DNA of 64,000 bases from Palsa-744 sp963734815 (GCA_963734815.1 CAVTIH010000001.1:1240001-1304000), one strand, 5' to 3'. Positions 32,164 to 40,854 are shown, numbered from the stretch's first letter. Notes: generated by a model not told the origin, from the sequence alone. Numbers and translations are program-made.

Positions 32164-33315
32164 ATGAGTGGTCTTGACCTCGACCGGGCGGTGGAGACCT
32201 TCGCGCAGGCGGTGGATGGCACCGTCGGTCTGGAGGAGGAGTTCTCGCTGCTGCACCCCGCCACGCTCGACATGGTGCCCCGCTTCGAAGCGCTGCGCGA
32301 GGCCGCCCGCGAGCGCGACGCGCTGCTCTACGAGCACATCACCGGCGAGCTGATCTCCGCGGAGATCGAGATCATCTCGGGCGCCGGCGCCGACTTCCAC
32401 GACGCCGTGGCGCGCCAGCGCGAGCGCCGCAAGCGGCTGTTCGCGCTCGCCGAGGAGCAGGGGCTGGCGCTGGGCGCCACGGGAACCCACCCGTGGGCCG
32501 ACTATCGCGAGCAGCAGATCATCGACACCGAGCACTACCGCCGCGTGGAGGAGGGCCTCAAATACGTTGCGTGGCGCAACAACACCTTCAGCATGCACGC
32601 GCACGTGGGGGTGCGCGACGCCGATCGCGCGGTGCGCGTGTGCGACCGCCTGCGCGGCGTGCTACCGCTGCTGCTGGCGGTGTCCGCCAACTCCCCCTAC
32701 CTCGACGGCCGCGACGCGGGCCTGCACTCGGCGCGCACGCAGAGCTTTACCCGCAGCTTCCCCCGCTGCGGGGTGCCCGACGCGTTCGGCGGGTGGCACA
32801 ACTACCGCGAGTACATCGAGCAGCTGGTGCGCACCAACTCGATCGTGGAGTACACACAGGTGTGGTGGTCGGTGCGCCCGCACTTCGCGTTCGGCACGGT
32901 GGAGGTGCGCATCTGCGACGCCCAAACCACCGCGGCGGAGTCCGAGGCGCTGGCGGGACTGCTGGTGGCATGCGTGGCGCAGGCCGCGCGCGACATCGAC
33001 GAAGGGGTCCCCTTCACCGACCCCACGCCGCGGATGGTGGAGGAGAACATCTGGCGCGCGATCCGCTTCGGCCTCGACGGGCGGCTGATCGACCTGGAGC
33101 GCGTCGAGGAGTACCCGGCGCGCGAGGCGATCGAGCGGCTGGCAAGCTGGAGCGCCCCGGTGCGCGGGGAGCTCGGCATCGAGCTGGCCTTCCCCGAGCG
33201 CAACGGCGCCCAGCGCCAGCGCACGATGATCGAGCAGGGCGCCACGCGCGAGGAGGTATTCGCGGCGGCGGTGGCGGAGACCAGGCAAACTTATTCAGCG
33301 GAGGTGGCGGTGTGA
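32164..33315 (+). CDS. Glutamate-cysteine ligase-type carboxylate-amine ligase (GCS2/YbdK family)
   Basis: The 383-residue protein carries the GCS2 motifs TVGLEEEFSLLHPATLDMV, ELISAEIEIISG, THPWADYREQ, FSMHAHVGV and FGTVEVRICDAQTT. Such enzymes form gamma-glutamyl amides; actinobacterial relatives include EgtA and YbdK with weak glutamate-cysteine ligase activity. ATP/Mg-binding Glu residues of the early EEEF motif are present. It overlaps the downstream small gene by four bases. No glutathione synthetase or mycothiol gene is adjacent, so the substrate is uncertain. Confidence 0.88.
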   Translation: MSGLDLDRAVETFAQAVDGTVGLEEEFSLLHPATLDMVPRFEALREAARERDALLYEHITGELISAEIEIISGAGADFHDAVARQRERRKRLFALAEEQGLALGATGTHPWADYREQQIIDTEHYRRVEEGLKYVAWRNNTFSMHAHVGVRDADRAVRVCDRLRGVLPLLLAVSANSPYLDGRDAGLHSARTQSFTRSFPRCGVPDAFGGWHNYREYIEQLVRTNSIVEYTQVWWSVRPHFAFGTVEVRICDAQTTAAESEALAGLLVACVAQAARDIDEGVPFTDPTPRMVEENIWRAIRFGLDGRLIDLERVEEYPAREAIERLASWSAPVRGELGIELAFPERNGAQRQRTMIEQGATREEVFAAAVAETRQTYSAEVAV

Positions 33316-33893
33316 GCAGTACGCAGGAGGCGCAGCAGGACCCGATGGGCACGGAGCAAGGGAGCGCGGACGGGCCCGGCGAGCCGCAGTCGAGCGCGCC
33401 CAGTGGCGGGACGGGGGCGCCGGGGCAGCCCACCGAAGCGGAGCTGAGGGCGGCGTACGAGGCCGAATTGAGCCGCATCACGAGCGCCGACATGGTGCTG
33501 CAGGCAACCGTGTCGCTGCTGAACATCGGTGCACGCCGCCTCGGCCTGGTCGGTGAGCCGGACCCCGCGGCGCCCGGGCAGAGCAGCCCCGAGCGGGATC
33601 TCGAGCAGGTGCGCGACGCGATCGACGCCGTGCGCGGGCTGATGCCCGTGGTCGAGCGCCGCGCCCCCCAGGAAGCGCGCCCACTGCGCGACGCCCTCTC
33701 GCAGCTGCAGATGGCGTACGCGCGGGAGGCCCAGGGCGGCGCGCCCGCCGACGGCGCACCCGCGCCCACACCCCAGCCGGCACAGGCCCCACCGCAGGCT
33801 GCGCCCACCCCGCCTCAGCCTCAGCCAGACGCTGCGGAGTCCGGTCCGGGCCCGGCGGAGTCGAGCGGCAGGCTGTGGGTGCCGGGACGCTGA
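33312..33893 (+). CDS. Hypothetical protein with low-complexity ends
   Basis: The GTG start at 33312 shares bases with the ligase stop, implying coupled translation. The 193-residue protein has a disordered N-terminus (Gln/Ser/Gly/Pro), a helical middle (ELSRITSADMVLQATVSLLNIGARRLG and LEQVRDAIDAVRGLMPVVER) and a Pro/Gln/Ala-rich C-terminus. I do not recognise it. The central helices could form a small bundle; the flanks look like linkers. Being coupled to the ligase it may be an accessory to that enzyme. Confidence 0.7.
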   Translation: MSSTQEAQQDPMGTEQGSADGPGEPQSSAPSGGTGAPGQPTEAELRAAYEAELSRITSADMVLQATVSLLNIGARRLGLVGEPDPAAPGQSSPERDLEQVRDAIDAVRGLMPVVERRAPQEARPLRDALSQLQMAYAREAQGGAPADGAPAPTPQPAQAPPQAAPTPPQPQPDAAESGPGPAESSGRLWVPGR

Positions 33894-34030
33894 ACGCCTC
33901 CCGCCGCGCGGCACGATAGACTGCGCGCGCTTTTCCGCCGGGCAGGCGCTTGACCGAGCGATCCGGGCGGATGGTGGACATTTGTGCGCGCGGGCGTCGC
34001 GCGGCACGCCAACCGACCGGAGGATTTCTG

Positions 34031-36100
34031 TTGAGCAGCTTCCTGATAAACCACGGGGTCGTCGTCGCCCTCGTTTGCGCCGCCTGTGCCGTCGTGTACG
34101 GACTCCTGACGACGCGCTCTCTGCTCGCGCTCTCGCCTGGCAATGAGAAGATGCAGAGCATCTCCCTGGCCGTACAGCAGGGCGCTCGGGCGTACCTGAA
34201 CCGCCAGTACATCACGATCGCCATCGTCGGCGTGGTCGTGTTCGGCGCGCTGATTCCCATTCAAAACATCGCCGTGGCATGCGGCTTCTTGATTGGAGCG
34301 CTGCTCTCCGGTTCGACTGGCTACATCGGCATGAACGTGTCCGTGCGCTCCAACGCGCGTGTCGCCGAGGCGGCGCGCGGCGGCGTCTCACCCGCCCTGA
34401 AGGTAGCCTTCCGTGGTGGCGCGATCACCGGCCTGCTGGTCGTCGGACTCGCGCTGATCGGCGTCGCCGGCTACTACGGCGCGTTGACCTCGTTCTTCAA
34501 CGACAGCCCCAAGACGGCGGTTGACGCGCTGATCGGTCTCGGCTTCGGCGGCTCGCTGATCTCGGTCTTCGCGCGTCTCGGCGGCGGCATCTTCACGAAG
34601 GCGGCCGACGTTGGCGCCGACCTCGTGGGCAAGGTCGAGGCCGGCATCCCCGAGGACGACCCGCGCAACCCCGCGACGATCGCCGACAACGTCGGCGACA
34701 ACGTCGGCGACTGCGCCGGCATGGCGGCCGACCTGTTCGAGACCTACGCGGTCACCGCGATCGCGGTGATCCTGCTCGGTGTGCTGACGTTCAACCAGTC
34801 CACGCAGGTCGCGCTGTACCCGCTCGTGATCGGTGGCGTCGCGATTATCGCCTCGATCATCGGCACGTTCGCGGTACGCACCAACTCGGGCAATGTCGAG
34901 CGTGCGTTGCTGCAGGGCCTTCTCGTCTCGGGCGTGATCGCCGCGGCGGCGTTTGCGCCGATCACCTACTGGCTGATGCACAGCCTCAGCTTCAAGGACG
35001 GCTCCACGGGCGTCCCGAGCTGGGGTCACCTGTACCTGTGCTCGCTGATCGGCATCGTCGTCACCGCGCTGCTATTCGGACTAACGGAATACTACACCTC
35101 GACCCGCTTTGCGCCGGTGAAGAAGACCGCGAAGGCGTCGCAGACGGGCCACGCGACCAACATCATCCAGGGCTTCAGCTCGGGGCTTCAAGCCACCGCG
35201 CTTCCGGCGCTCGTGATAGTGCTCGGCATCCTCGGTGCGTGGAAGCTTGCGGGCGGCGGTGTGACCGGCATCTACGGCATCCTCGTGGCGGCCATGGGCC
35301 TGCTCTCGCTGACCGGGCTGATCGTCGCGCTCGACGCGTTCGGACCGATCACCGACAACGCCGGCGGGATCGCCGAGATGGCTGACCTACCCGAGGAGGT
35401 GCGCCAGGTCACCGACCGCCTCGACGCGGTCGGCAACACCACCAAGGCCGTCACCAAGGGCTATGCGATCGGCTCGGCGGTGCTGGCGGCCGTCGGCCTG
35501 TTCGCGGGCTTTCAGAAAGAACTCGAAAACAAGCTCGGGCACATCATTTCCTTCGGCATCAACGAACCGCCCGTGCTGATCGGCCTGTTGCTGGGCGGGC
35601 TGATGGTGTGCCTGTTCGCTTCGCTGTCGATCGAGGCCGTCGGCCGCGCCGGTGGCGCGGTCGTAGAGGAGGTGCGCCGCCAGTTCCGCGAGCACCCCGG
35701 GATCATGGACTACTCCGAAGAGCCCGATTACGCGAGGTGCGTGGACATCGTCACGAAGACCGCGCAGCGCGAGATGATCTTGCCGTCGCTGCTGCCGATC
35801 GGCTTGACGCTGATCGTCGGCCTGATCGACCAGCAGGCGCTCGGTGGCCTGCTGATTGGTGTGATCGTGGTGGGCTTCTTCTTTGCGGTGATGATGACCG
35901 CCGGCGGCGGCGCCTGGGACAACGCCAAGAAGCTGATCGAGGACGGCGCCTTCGGCGGCAAGGGCTCCGACGCACACGCGGCCTCGGTCACCGGCGACAC
36001 GGTCGGCGATCCTTTCAAGGACACCGCCGGACCAGCGATCAACCCGATGATCAAGGTCGCCAACATCGTCGCGATCCTGATCATCCCGTTGATTACCTGA
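34031..36100 (+). CDS. hppA: Membrane-bound proton-pumping inorganic pyrophosphatase, K+-independent type
   Basis: The enzyme hydrolyses pyrophosphate and pumps protons across the membrane. The 689-residue protein has about 16 hydrophobic helices and the catalytic loops GGGIFTKAADVGADLVGKVE and IPEDDPRNPATIADNVGDNVGD, ALDAFGPITDNAGGIAEM, and GGAWDNAKK near the end. The subtype is shown by GNTTKAVTKG: K472 and T475 replace the Ala and Gly of the K+-dependent class. TTG 34031 follows a good GGAGGA ribosome site; an upstream ATG at 33,950 would add a charged non-family segment. A hairpin follows the stop. Confidence 0.96.
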   Translation: MSSFLINHGVVVALVCAACAVVYGLLTTRSLLALSPGNEKMQSISLAVQQGARAYLNRQYITIAIVGVVVFGALIPIQNIAVACGFLIGALLSGSTGYIGMNVSVRSNARVAEAARGGVSPALKVAFRGGAITGLLVVGLALIGVAGYYGALTSFFNDSPKTAVDALIGLGFGGSLISVFARLGGGIFTKAADVGADLVGKVEAGIPEDDPRNPATIADNVGDNVGDCAGMAADLFETYAVTAIAVILLGVLTFNQSTQVALYPLVIGGVAIIASIIGTFAVRTNSGNVERALLQGLLVSGVIAAAAFAPITYWLMHSLSFKDGSTGVPSWGHLYLCSLIGIVVTALLFGLTEYYTSTRFAPVKKTAKASQTGHATNIIQGFSSGLQATALPALVIVLGILGAWKLAGGGVTGIYGILVAAMGLLSLTGLIVALDAFGPITDNAGGIAEMADLPEEVRQVTDRLDAVGNTTKAVTKGYAIGSAVLAAVGLFAGFQKELENKLGHIISFGINEPPVLIGLLLGGLMVCLFASLSIEAVGRAGGAVVEEVRRQFREHPGIMDYSEEPDYARCVDIVTKTAQREMILPSLLPIGLTLIVGLIDQQALGGLLIGVIVVGFFFAVMMTAGGGAWDNAKKLIEDGAFGGKGSDAHAASVTGDTVGDPFKDTAGPAINPMIKVANIVAILIIPLIT

Positions 36101-36118
36101 GCATTGTTTGCCTGGCAG

Positions 36119-36155
36119 GCCCACCTGCCCGCGGGTGTACCGCCGGCGGGTGGGC
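36119..36155. terminator. Hairpin terminator after hppA
   Basis: GCCCACCTGCC (36119-36129) and GGCGGGTGGGC (36145-36155) pair over 11 positions with one mismatch, with a 15-base loop. It starts 19 bases after the hppA stop and separates it from the permease gene. There is no T tract. Confidence 0.55.
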
Positions 36156-36174
36156 TTCAGGGTCATAACCTCAA

Positions 36175-38163
36175 GTGCAGATGAACGATTGGGAGTGGCT
36201 GGAGCCCGAGGACCCGAGGGAGCCGGTGCGCGAGCGGCTCACCGCGTGGTCGGTGACGACGCTGGAGCGCACGATCGGCTCCCCAATCCTGTTCGGGATC
36301 GTCTACACCTCGCTGGCCAGCGCCGTGTTCTTCTCGCTCGGGGTGGTCGTCGATCACGCGCTCGGGCTCACCCCGCTCGTCTTTCTGATCGCCGCGCTGC
36401 TGTTCGGGCTCACCGCGCTCACCTACGTCGAGGGTTCCTCCCTTCACCAGGAGCCCGGGGGCTCCACGGTGTTCGCCCGCTACGCCTTCAACGAGCTCGT
36501 CTCGTTCATCGCCGGCTGGGCGATCCTGCTCGACTACATCATCCTGATCGCGGTCTGCGCCTACGCGGCGACGCAGTACCTGAAGGTATTCTGGGCGCCG
36601 CTCGGCCACCACACCGAGGCGCTCGTGTTGGCGCTGGCGATCATCGCCTACGTCGTGGCCTCCAACATCCGCGGCCTCTCCTCGCGCCGCGGGCTGCGGA
36701 TCGGCGTGCTCGTCGTCGGCGCGCTGGTGCTCGAGCTGTTCGTGATCGCGCTCGGCCTCCTCCTCTACTTCAACCCCCACACGATGCTCTCATCGATCCA
36801 CCTCGGGCGCGCCCCTTCCTGGTCGGGGCTGATCTTCGCGCTGACGATCACCACGATGGCGTTCACCTCGGTCGAGTACGCCTCCGGGCTCGCGGGCGAG
36901 GTGATCGCCAGCCGACGGGCGTTGCAGCGGCTGCTGGTGAGCGGCATCGCCGTGCTCGTGCTCGCCTATGTCGGGGTGGCGCTGCTCGCCGTCACCGCCT
37001 TACCGATCCACGGTACCCACTCCGCGCTCGCCCACCGCTATCTCGACGACCCCGTGATCGGGCTGGTCGACCGCCTGCGCCCCCACGCGCTCTCACAGGT
37101 GCTGCGCTACGCGATGGGCGGGGTCGTCGCCGTCACGCTGATCGCCGCCGCCAACTCGGCGATGCTGGGGCTCTCGCGCCTGGCCTACTCGCTCTCCACC
37201 AACCGTCAGATCCCGAGCGGCCTGGGGCGCCTGCACCAGCGGCGCTCCACGCCCTGGGTGCTGATCCTGCTCGCCGGCCTGCTCGCGGCGGTGCTGGTGG
37301 TGCCCGAGAACATCGACTTCCTCGTCGGCATCTACGCCTTCGGGGCGGTGCTCTCCTTCACGATCGCCCACCTCTCGGTGATCCGCCTTCGCTACCGCGA
37401 GCCCCACCGCCGCCGGCCGTTCCGTGCGCCCCTGTCGGTGCGCTTCCGGGGGGGCCGGCTGCCGCTGCTGGCGGTGCTCGGCGCGCTGCTCTCCGGGGCA
37501 GGCTGGGTCGCGCTGATCCTCGTCCATCACCCCGCCCGTTACGTCGGGCTCGGCTGGATGGCCGCCGGCCTCGTCCTCTACCTCGTCTACCGCCGCCTGG
37601 ACGAAAGCTCGCCGCTGCGGCGCGTCACCGTGGCGCCCGAGGTGCTGCGGCCCGAGCAGCCCCGCGCGCGCGATTACGGCTCGATCCTTGTGCCGCTGCA
37701 CGGGGAGGCGCTCGACGATGAGATCGTGCGCACCGCGGCGCTGCTGGTCGCCGGCGAGCCCACCGACGAGGCCGCGATCGACGCCGTCACGATCGAGGCG
37801 GTGTGGATCTTTCAGATGCCGATGGCGCTCACGCTCGACGCCCGTCTCCCCGAAGACCGCTTCCGGGGCGCCCGCGCAGCACTCGCGCGCGCCAAGACGG
37901 TCGGCGAGGAGCACGCCGGCGTGCACGTCGCCACCGCCACGGTTCGCGCGCGCAGTGTCGGCGCCGCGATCGTCGAGGAGGCCCGCCGCCGCGGCGTGGA
38001 GGCGATCGTGCTCGGCGCCGAAGAGCCTTCGCGCATCCTCGGCGGTGCACGCTTCGGGGGCCGCCGGGGGCTTGAGAGCTACGCCGGGGACGTCGTGCGC
38101 TACGTCGTCGCCCGCGCCCCCTGCCGCGTGATCGTCACCGCGCCACCCGCTGGCACCCTCTAA
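36175..38163 (+). CDS. APC-superfamily permease with C-terminal universal-stress (UspA-like) domain
   Basis: The 662-residue protein has 12 hydrophobic helices in residues about 35-465, starting TLERTIGSPILFGIVYTSLASA, with the APC features YVEGSSLHQEPGGSTVFARYAF and WAILLDYIILIAV. Residues about 500-655 form a soluble UspA-like domain (DYGSILVPLHGEALDDEIV ... GVEAIVLGAEEPSRIL ... CRVIVTAPP). This APC-plus-Usp layout is known in the KimA potassium transporter, where the Usp-like part binds a nucleotide. Two TrkA proteins follow immediately, so I infer potassium (or other cation) transport rather than amino acids. GTG 36175 or ATG 36181 may be the start. Confidence 0.85.
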   Translation: MQMNDWEWLEPEDPREPVRERLTAWSVTTLERTIGSPILFGIVYTSLASAVFFSLGVVVDHALGLTPLVFLIAALLFGLTALTYVEGSSLHQEPGGSTVFARYAFNELVSFIAGWAILLDYIILIAVCAYAATQYLKVFWAPLGHHTEALVLALAIIAYVVASNIRGLSSRRGLRIGVLVVGALVLELFVIALGLLLYFNPHTMLSSIHLGRAPSWSGLIFALTITTMAFTSVEYASGLAGEVIASRRALQRLLVSGIAVLVLAYVGVALLAVTALPIHGTHSALAHRYLDDPVIGLVDRLRPHALSQVLRYAMGGVVAVTLIAAANSAMLGLSRLAYSLSTNRQIPSGLGRLHQRRSTPWVLILLAGLLAAVLVVPENIDFLVGIYAFGAVLSFTIAHLSVIRLRYREPHRRRPFRAPLSVRFRGGRLPLLAVLGALLSGAGWVALILVHHPARYVGLGWMAAGLVLYLVYRRLDESSPLRRVTVAPEVLRPEQPRARDYGSILVPLHGEALDDEIVRTAALLVAGEPTDEAAIDAVTIEAVWIFQMPMALTLDARLPEDRFRGARAALARAKTVGEEHAGVHVATATVRARSVGAAIVEEARRRGVEAIVLGAEEPSRILGGARFGGRRGLESYAGDVVRYVVARAPCRVIVTAPPAGTL

Positions 38164-38173
38164 AGTGCGGCTC

Positions 38174-38605
38174 ATGTTCGTCCTGATCGTGGGCGCCGGG
38201 CGCGTCGGCGCGGCCGTCGCCCGTTCCGCGCTCGCCGCCGGCCACGAGGTGTCGGTGCTGGACGAGGACCTGCTCTCGCACGAGCGCCTCAACGCCGGCC
38301 AAGCCACGAGCTGGGAGGAGGCCGGCGGGCTGTTCACGGTCGGCACCGCGCTGGAGGTCGAAGCGCTGGTGCAGGCCGGCGTGGAGCGCGCCGACGTGTT
38401 CATCGCCTCCACCAACGGCGACAACACCAACCTCATCATCGCCCAAATCGCCCAGAAGCGCTTCGAGGTGCCGAAGGTCATCGCCCGCGTGATGGACCCC
38501 GCGCGCGCCGGCTGGTACGGCGAACTGGGCCTGCACACGATCTCCCCCACGCAGCACGCGATCGAGATGTTCGAGCGCGCGCTCACGGTCGAGCACGCCG
38601 CCTGA
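38174..38605 (+). CDS. TrkA-N (RCK) NAD-binding potassium-channel regulator, short form
   Basis: MFVLIVGAGRVGAAVARSALAAG is the RCK Rossmann motif, followed by the acidic ribose-binding position in VSVLDED. The 143-residue protein has only the N-terminal RCK domain and lacks TrkA-C. Compared with mycobacterial CeoB/CeoC pairs it would be the first partner. ATG 38174 gives the family start; it lies 10 bases after the permease stop. The final codons (LTVEHAA) are repeated in the spacer that follows. Confidence 0.9.
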   Translation: MFVLIVGAGRVGAAVARSALAAGHEVSVLDEDLLSHERLNAGQATSWEEAGGLFTVGTALEVEALVQAGVERADVFIASTNGDNTNLIIAQIAQKRFEVPKVIARVMDPARAGWYGELGLHTISPTQHAIEMFERALTVEHAA

Positions 38606-38658
38606 ACAGCCATGATGTTCGTCGCCCAACCACTCACCGTCGAGCACGCCGCCTAACC

Positions 38659-39336
38659 ATGTACGCGATCATCGTCGGCGCGGGCAAGGTCGGGCGCAAC
38701 CTCGCCCGCGAGCTGATCGCCAAGGGCCAGGAGGTCACGCTGATCGAGTCCTCCCGTCCGCGCTACCTCTCGATCGAGGAGGAGTTCGAGCACGCCGCCC
38801 AGTACGGCGACGCCACCGAGCTGTGGGTGCTCGAGCGCGCCGGCATCCAGCGCGCCGACCTCGTGATCGCCGTCACCGGCGACGACGAGGACAACATGCT
38901 CGTCTGCCAGGTCGCCAAGGAGAAGTACCTCTGCGACCGCATCATCGCCCGCGTCAACAACCCCCGCAACCACGAGCACTTCAAGCTGCTGGGCATCCAA
39001 CCGGCGGTCTCCGCCACCGACCTGATCCTGCGCCTGATCGAGCACGAGGTGCCCCGCTACGGCCTCGTCCACCTGCTGGCCCTCGAAGAGGAGCGCCTGG
39101 AGATCATCGAGCTTGAGGTGGTACCCGGCGCCCCCGCTGTCGGCCGGCGCGTCGCCGAAGTCGAGCTCCCCGAAGGCGCGCTGATCATCTCCGTGCTGCG
39201 CGGTGGCGCGGGCTTCGTCCCCAAGGCCGACACCGTGATCGAGGCCGGCGACGAGGTGCTGCTCGTGCTCGACCCGGGTCTCGAGGAGGCGATCACCGGG
39301 TTCTTCGCGCCGAATGGAGGCTTGCCGGGGGGGTAG
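38659..39336 (+). CDS. TrkA potassium-uptake regulatory protein (TrkA-N plus TrkA-C)
   Basis: The 225-residue protein has the RCK motif MYAIIVGAGKVGRNLARELIAKG and the nucleotide Glu in VTLIESSRP, then AVTGDDEDNMLVCQVAKEKY. Residues about 140-215 form the TrkA-C ligand domain (LEIIELEVVPGAPAVGRRVAEVELPEGALII in pieces, DEVLLVLDPG). It would assemble with the shorter TrkA upstream and gate the adjacent permease in response to NAD(H) or nucleotide ligands. The three genes form one transcription unit. Confidence 0.93.
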   Translation: MYAIIVGAGKVGRNLARELIAKGQEVTLIESSRPRYLSIEEEFEHAAQYGDATELWVLERAGIQRADLVIAVTGDDEDNMLVCQVAKEKYLCDRIIARVNNPRNHEHFKLLGIQPAVSATDLILRLIEHEVPRYGLVHLLALEEERLEIIELEVVPGAPAVGRRVAEVELPEGALIISVLRGGAGFVPKADTVIEAGDEVLLVLDPGLEEAITGFFAPNGGLPGG

Positions 39337-39390
39337 GTTCCTTTGTTGCGTTGCGTTGCGTTGGGCTGGCGCCTCGTACTCTGTGCAGGG

Positions 39391-39477
39391 TCAGCTTTCG
39401 AGCGCGAAACTCTCCGGCCCGTCGATGACGAGCTTCACAAGCGCCGAGGAGTCAGCGTAGACGAGGCGCCGCTCAGG
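39391..39477 (-). pseudogene. VapC-type PIN-domain toxin, 5' fragment
   Basis: The minus strand reads RRLVYADSSALVKLVIDGPESFALES and then a stop (39391-39393). VYADSSALVKLV is the first strand and the metal-binding Asp motif of PIN-domain RNases; about 100 further residues carrying the other acidic residues are missing. It follows the antitoxin-like gene at 39,658 in the usual order. The remnant cannot be an active nuclease. Confidence 0.7.
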
Positions 39478-39658
39478 GCTCAGCGCGATCTTCCTCAAGC
39501 GCTTCGCTCGCGGTCATCGAGCCTGTCACAGGGTAGTGCCGCAGGGACTCATCGAGGGGGACGCCCGGGGTGATGTCGCCTGCGCGGATGCGGCGGATCG
39601 TCGCGGTCAAGTTGTCGCGAAGCTCGCGTATACCAATCTGCCCAGTCATTTGTGGCAT
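39473..39658 (-). CDS. Phd/YefM-like antitoxin, possibly decayed
   Basis: The 61-residue protein begins MPQMTGQIGIRELRDNLTATIRRIRAG, the Phd/YefM fold that binds DNA and is normally followed by an ETIEVTHRG-like strand. Here the second half is GDITPGVPLDESLRHYPVTGSM and a short acidic tail. It may still fold as a dimer, but its partner toxin is broken, so it is probably an orphan antitoxin. The pair sits between the TrkA genes and the tRNA-Gln integration site. Confidence 0.65.
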   Translation of the reverse strand: MPQMTGQIGIRELRDNLTATIRRIRAGDITPGVPLDESLRHYPVTGSMTASEALEEDRAEP

Positions 39659-39752
39659 ACGCTACACAGCTCGGCATGAGCTCAGTAGCGGTGGGCCCGG
39701 GAAGGCGGTGCCCACGCTCTGGTGTGGCTGTCCACTATCCTTGATCGCCCGG

Positions 39753-39824
39753 TCCGGGATGGTGTAATCGGTAACACGCGTGCCTCTGGAGCACGAATTT
39801 GGGGTTCGAGTCCCTGTCCCGGAG
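39753..39824 (+). tRNA. tRNA-Gln (anticodon CTG)
   Basis: The acceptor stem TCCGGGA (39753-39759) pairs with TCCCGGA (39817-39823), with discriminator G at 39824. The D stem is GTGT/ACAC, the anticodon stem is CGTGC/GCACG around the loop CTCTGGA with anticodon CTG at 39786-39788, and the T arm is TGGGG-TTCGAGT-CCCTG. No CCA is encoded. Its 3' half is the attachment site of the integrative element. Confidence 0.95.
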
Positions 39825-39840
39825 TACGCTTGCGCCCCGT
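39803..39840 (+). repeat. attL direct repeat (38 bp)
   Basis: The repeat starts GGTTCGAGTCCCTGTCCCGG in the T arm and extends 16 bases past the tRNA, ending GCGCCCCGT. It is identical to 48325-48362. Confidence 0.92.
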
Positions 39841-39944
39841 GTCTACGGGGCGTTTTGCGTTTTCAATCCCCCTTGGGCCAGGATTTGGGCCAGTCGTGCG
39901 ATCGCGGCCTGGGCGGGTGCCCCGGAGCGGGGTATCGTGAGCGC

Positions 39945-40259
39945 GTGCTTGACGATGCGGTGATAGCTGAGGCCGGCCGTCGGTTGTCAGAGGCGGCGCC
40001 ACCGAGCTCGCGGGTGATCCTGTTCGGCTCGGCCGCGCGTGGGGAGCTGACGCGGGACAGCGATCTGGACTTCTTGGTGATCGAGCCGGAGGTCGAGAAT
40101 CCCGCCTTGGAGTCGGTACGGCTGCGTAGGGTACTGGGCGATCTGGTGCTCGCCGCGGATGTGATCGTTGCGAGTGAACACCGGGTGCAAGAGTGGCGTG
40201 ATGTGCGAGGGAGCCTGATCCACGCGGCGCTGGCTGAGGGACGGGAGTTGGCGGCCTGA
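39945..40259 (+). CDS. MNT-type minimal nucleotidyltransferase antitoxin (element copy)
   Basis: The 104-residue protein shows the nucleotidyltransferase core VILFGSAARGELTRDSDLDFLVIE: GSxxxG with the metal-binding D.D pair, and a later VIVASEHRV. In MNT/HEPN systems the MNT partner adenylylates the HEPN RNase and silences it. The start is GTG 39945, giving the same N-terminus as the copy at 48,467. The stop overlaps the HEPN start (TGATGG). The first gene inside attL, it differs from the outer copy at about 14 residues. Confidence 0.88.
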   Translation: MLDDAVIAEAGRRLSEAAPPSSRVILFGSAARGELTRDSDLDFLVIEPEVENPALESVRLRRVLGDLVLAADVIVASEHRVQEWRDVRGSLIHAALAEGRELAA

Positions 40260-40696
40260 TGGCCAGCGAGCAGGATCTCGCAGAGCAACTTCTTCGTCGC
40301 GCTGACACGGACGCGGCCGGGGCCAGGGCGATGCTGCCGATCGACGAAGTAGCGGACGTGCTCGTCTGCTTTCACGCCCAGCAGGCTGTCGAGAAGGCGC
40401 TCAAGGCCGTGCTTGCTGTCCGCAGCGTGGAGTTTCCCTTCATTCATGACATCAGTGGTCTGGCCAAGCTGTGCAGGGAAGCGGGCGCACCGCTACCGGG
40501 AGAGATGGATGGTGCAGACCTGCTGACGCCCTACGCGGCTGGCCTGCGCTATGACGATGACACGGTGCACGCCGTCGAGCGTGAGACGGCGTCGAGGTGG
40601 GCAACCTCCGCGGTTCAGTGGGCGCGGGGCCTGGTTGAGGAGGCTGGGGGTGGACAGAAGCCCTCAACTGAGCCCGAAGCCGTCGATGGTGGCTGA
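40259..40696 (+). CDS. HEPN-domain protein, toxin partner of the MNT
   Basis: The 145-residue protein begins MASEQDLAEQLLRRADTDAAGARAML, then CFHAQQAVEKALKAVLA, the HEPN helix pair. The likely RNase motif is near YAAGLRYDDDTVH (Arg, six residues, His); the Tyr of the canonical RX4HXY motif is not seen, so whether it is an active RNase and can be adenylylated at the usual place is open. Its ATG overlaps the MNT stop. The gene forms a TA-like pair with the MNT. Confidence 0.85.
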   Translation: MASEQDLAEQLLRRADTDAAGARAMLPIDEVADVLVCFHAQQAVEKALKAVLAVRSVEFPFIHDISGLAKLCREAGAPLPGEMDGADLLTPYAAGLRYDDDTVHAVERETASRWATSAVQWARGLVEEAGGGQKPSTEPEAVDGG

Positions 40697-40854
40697 GAGG
40701 CGGAGGCCGTCCCTGAAGTGTTCGAGGGGTGCGTCGTAGGGCACCTGCCGCGGGCTCCAACGCCAGTTCCATCATCACCATGCACTCCATGCCACGCTGC
40801 GAACGAGCACGTGTGTCCGCTCAAGCCATCCTGGGTTGGGATGCGCCGATCTAT

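Noticed and set aside
39344..39368. A short GTTGC repeat run before the vapC remnant
   Set aside because: It has about four units of five bases; it is most likely simple slippage and has no associated structure.
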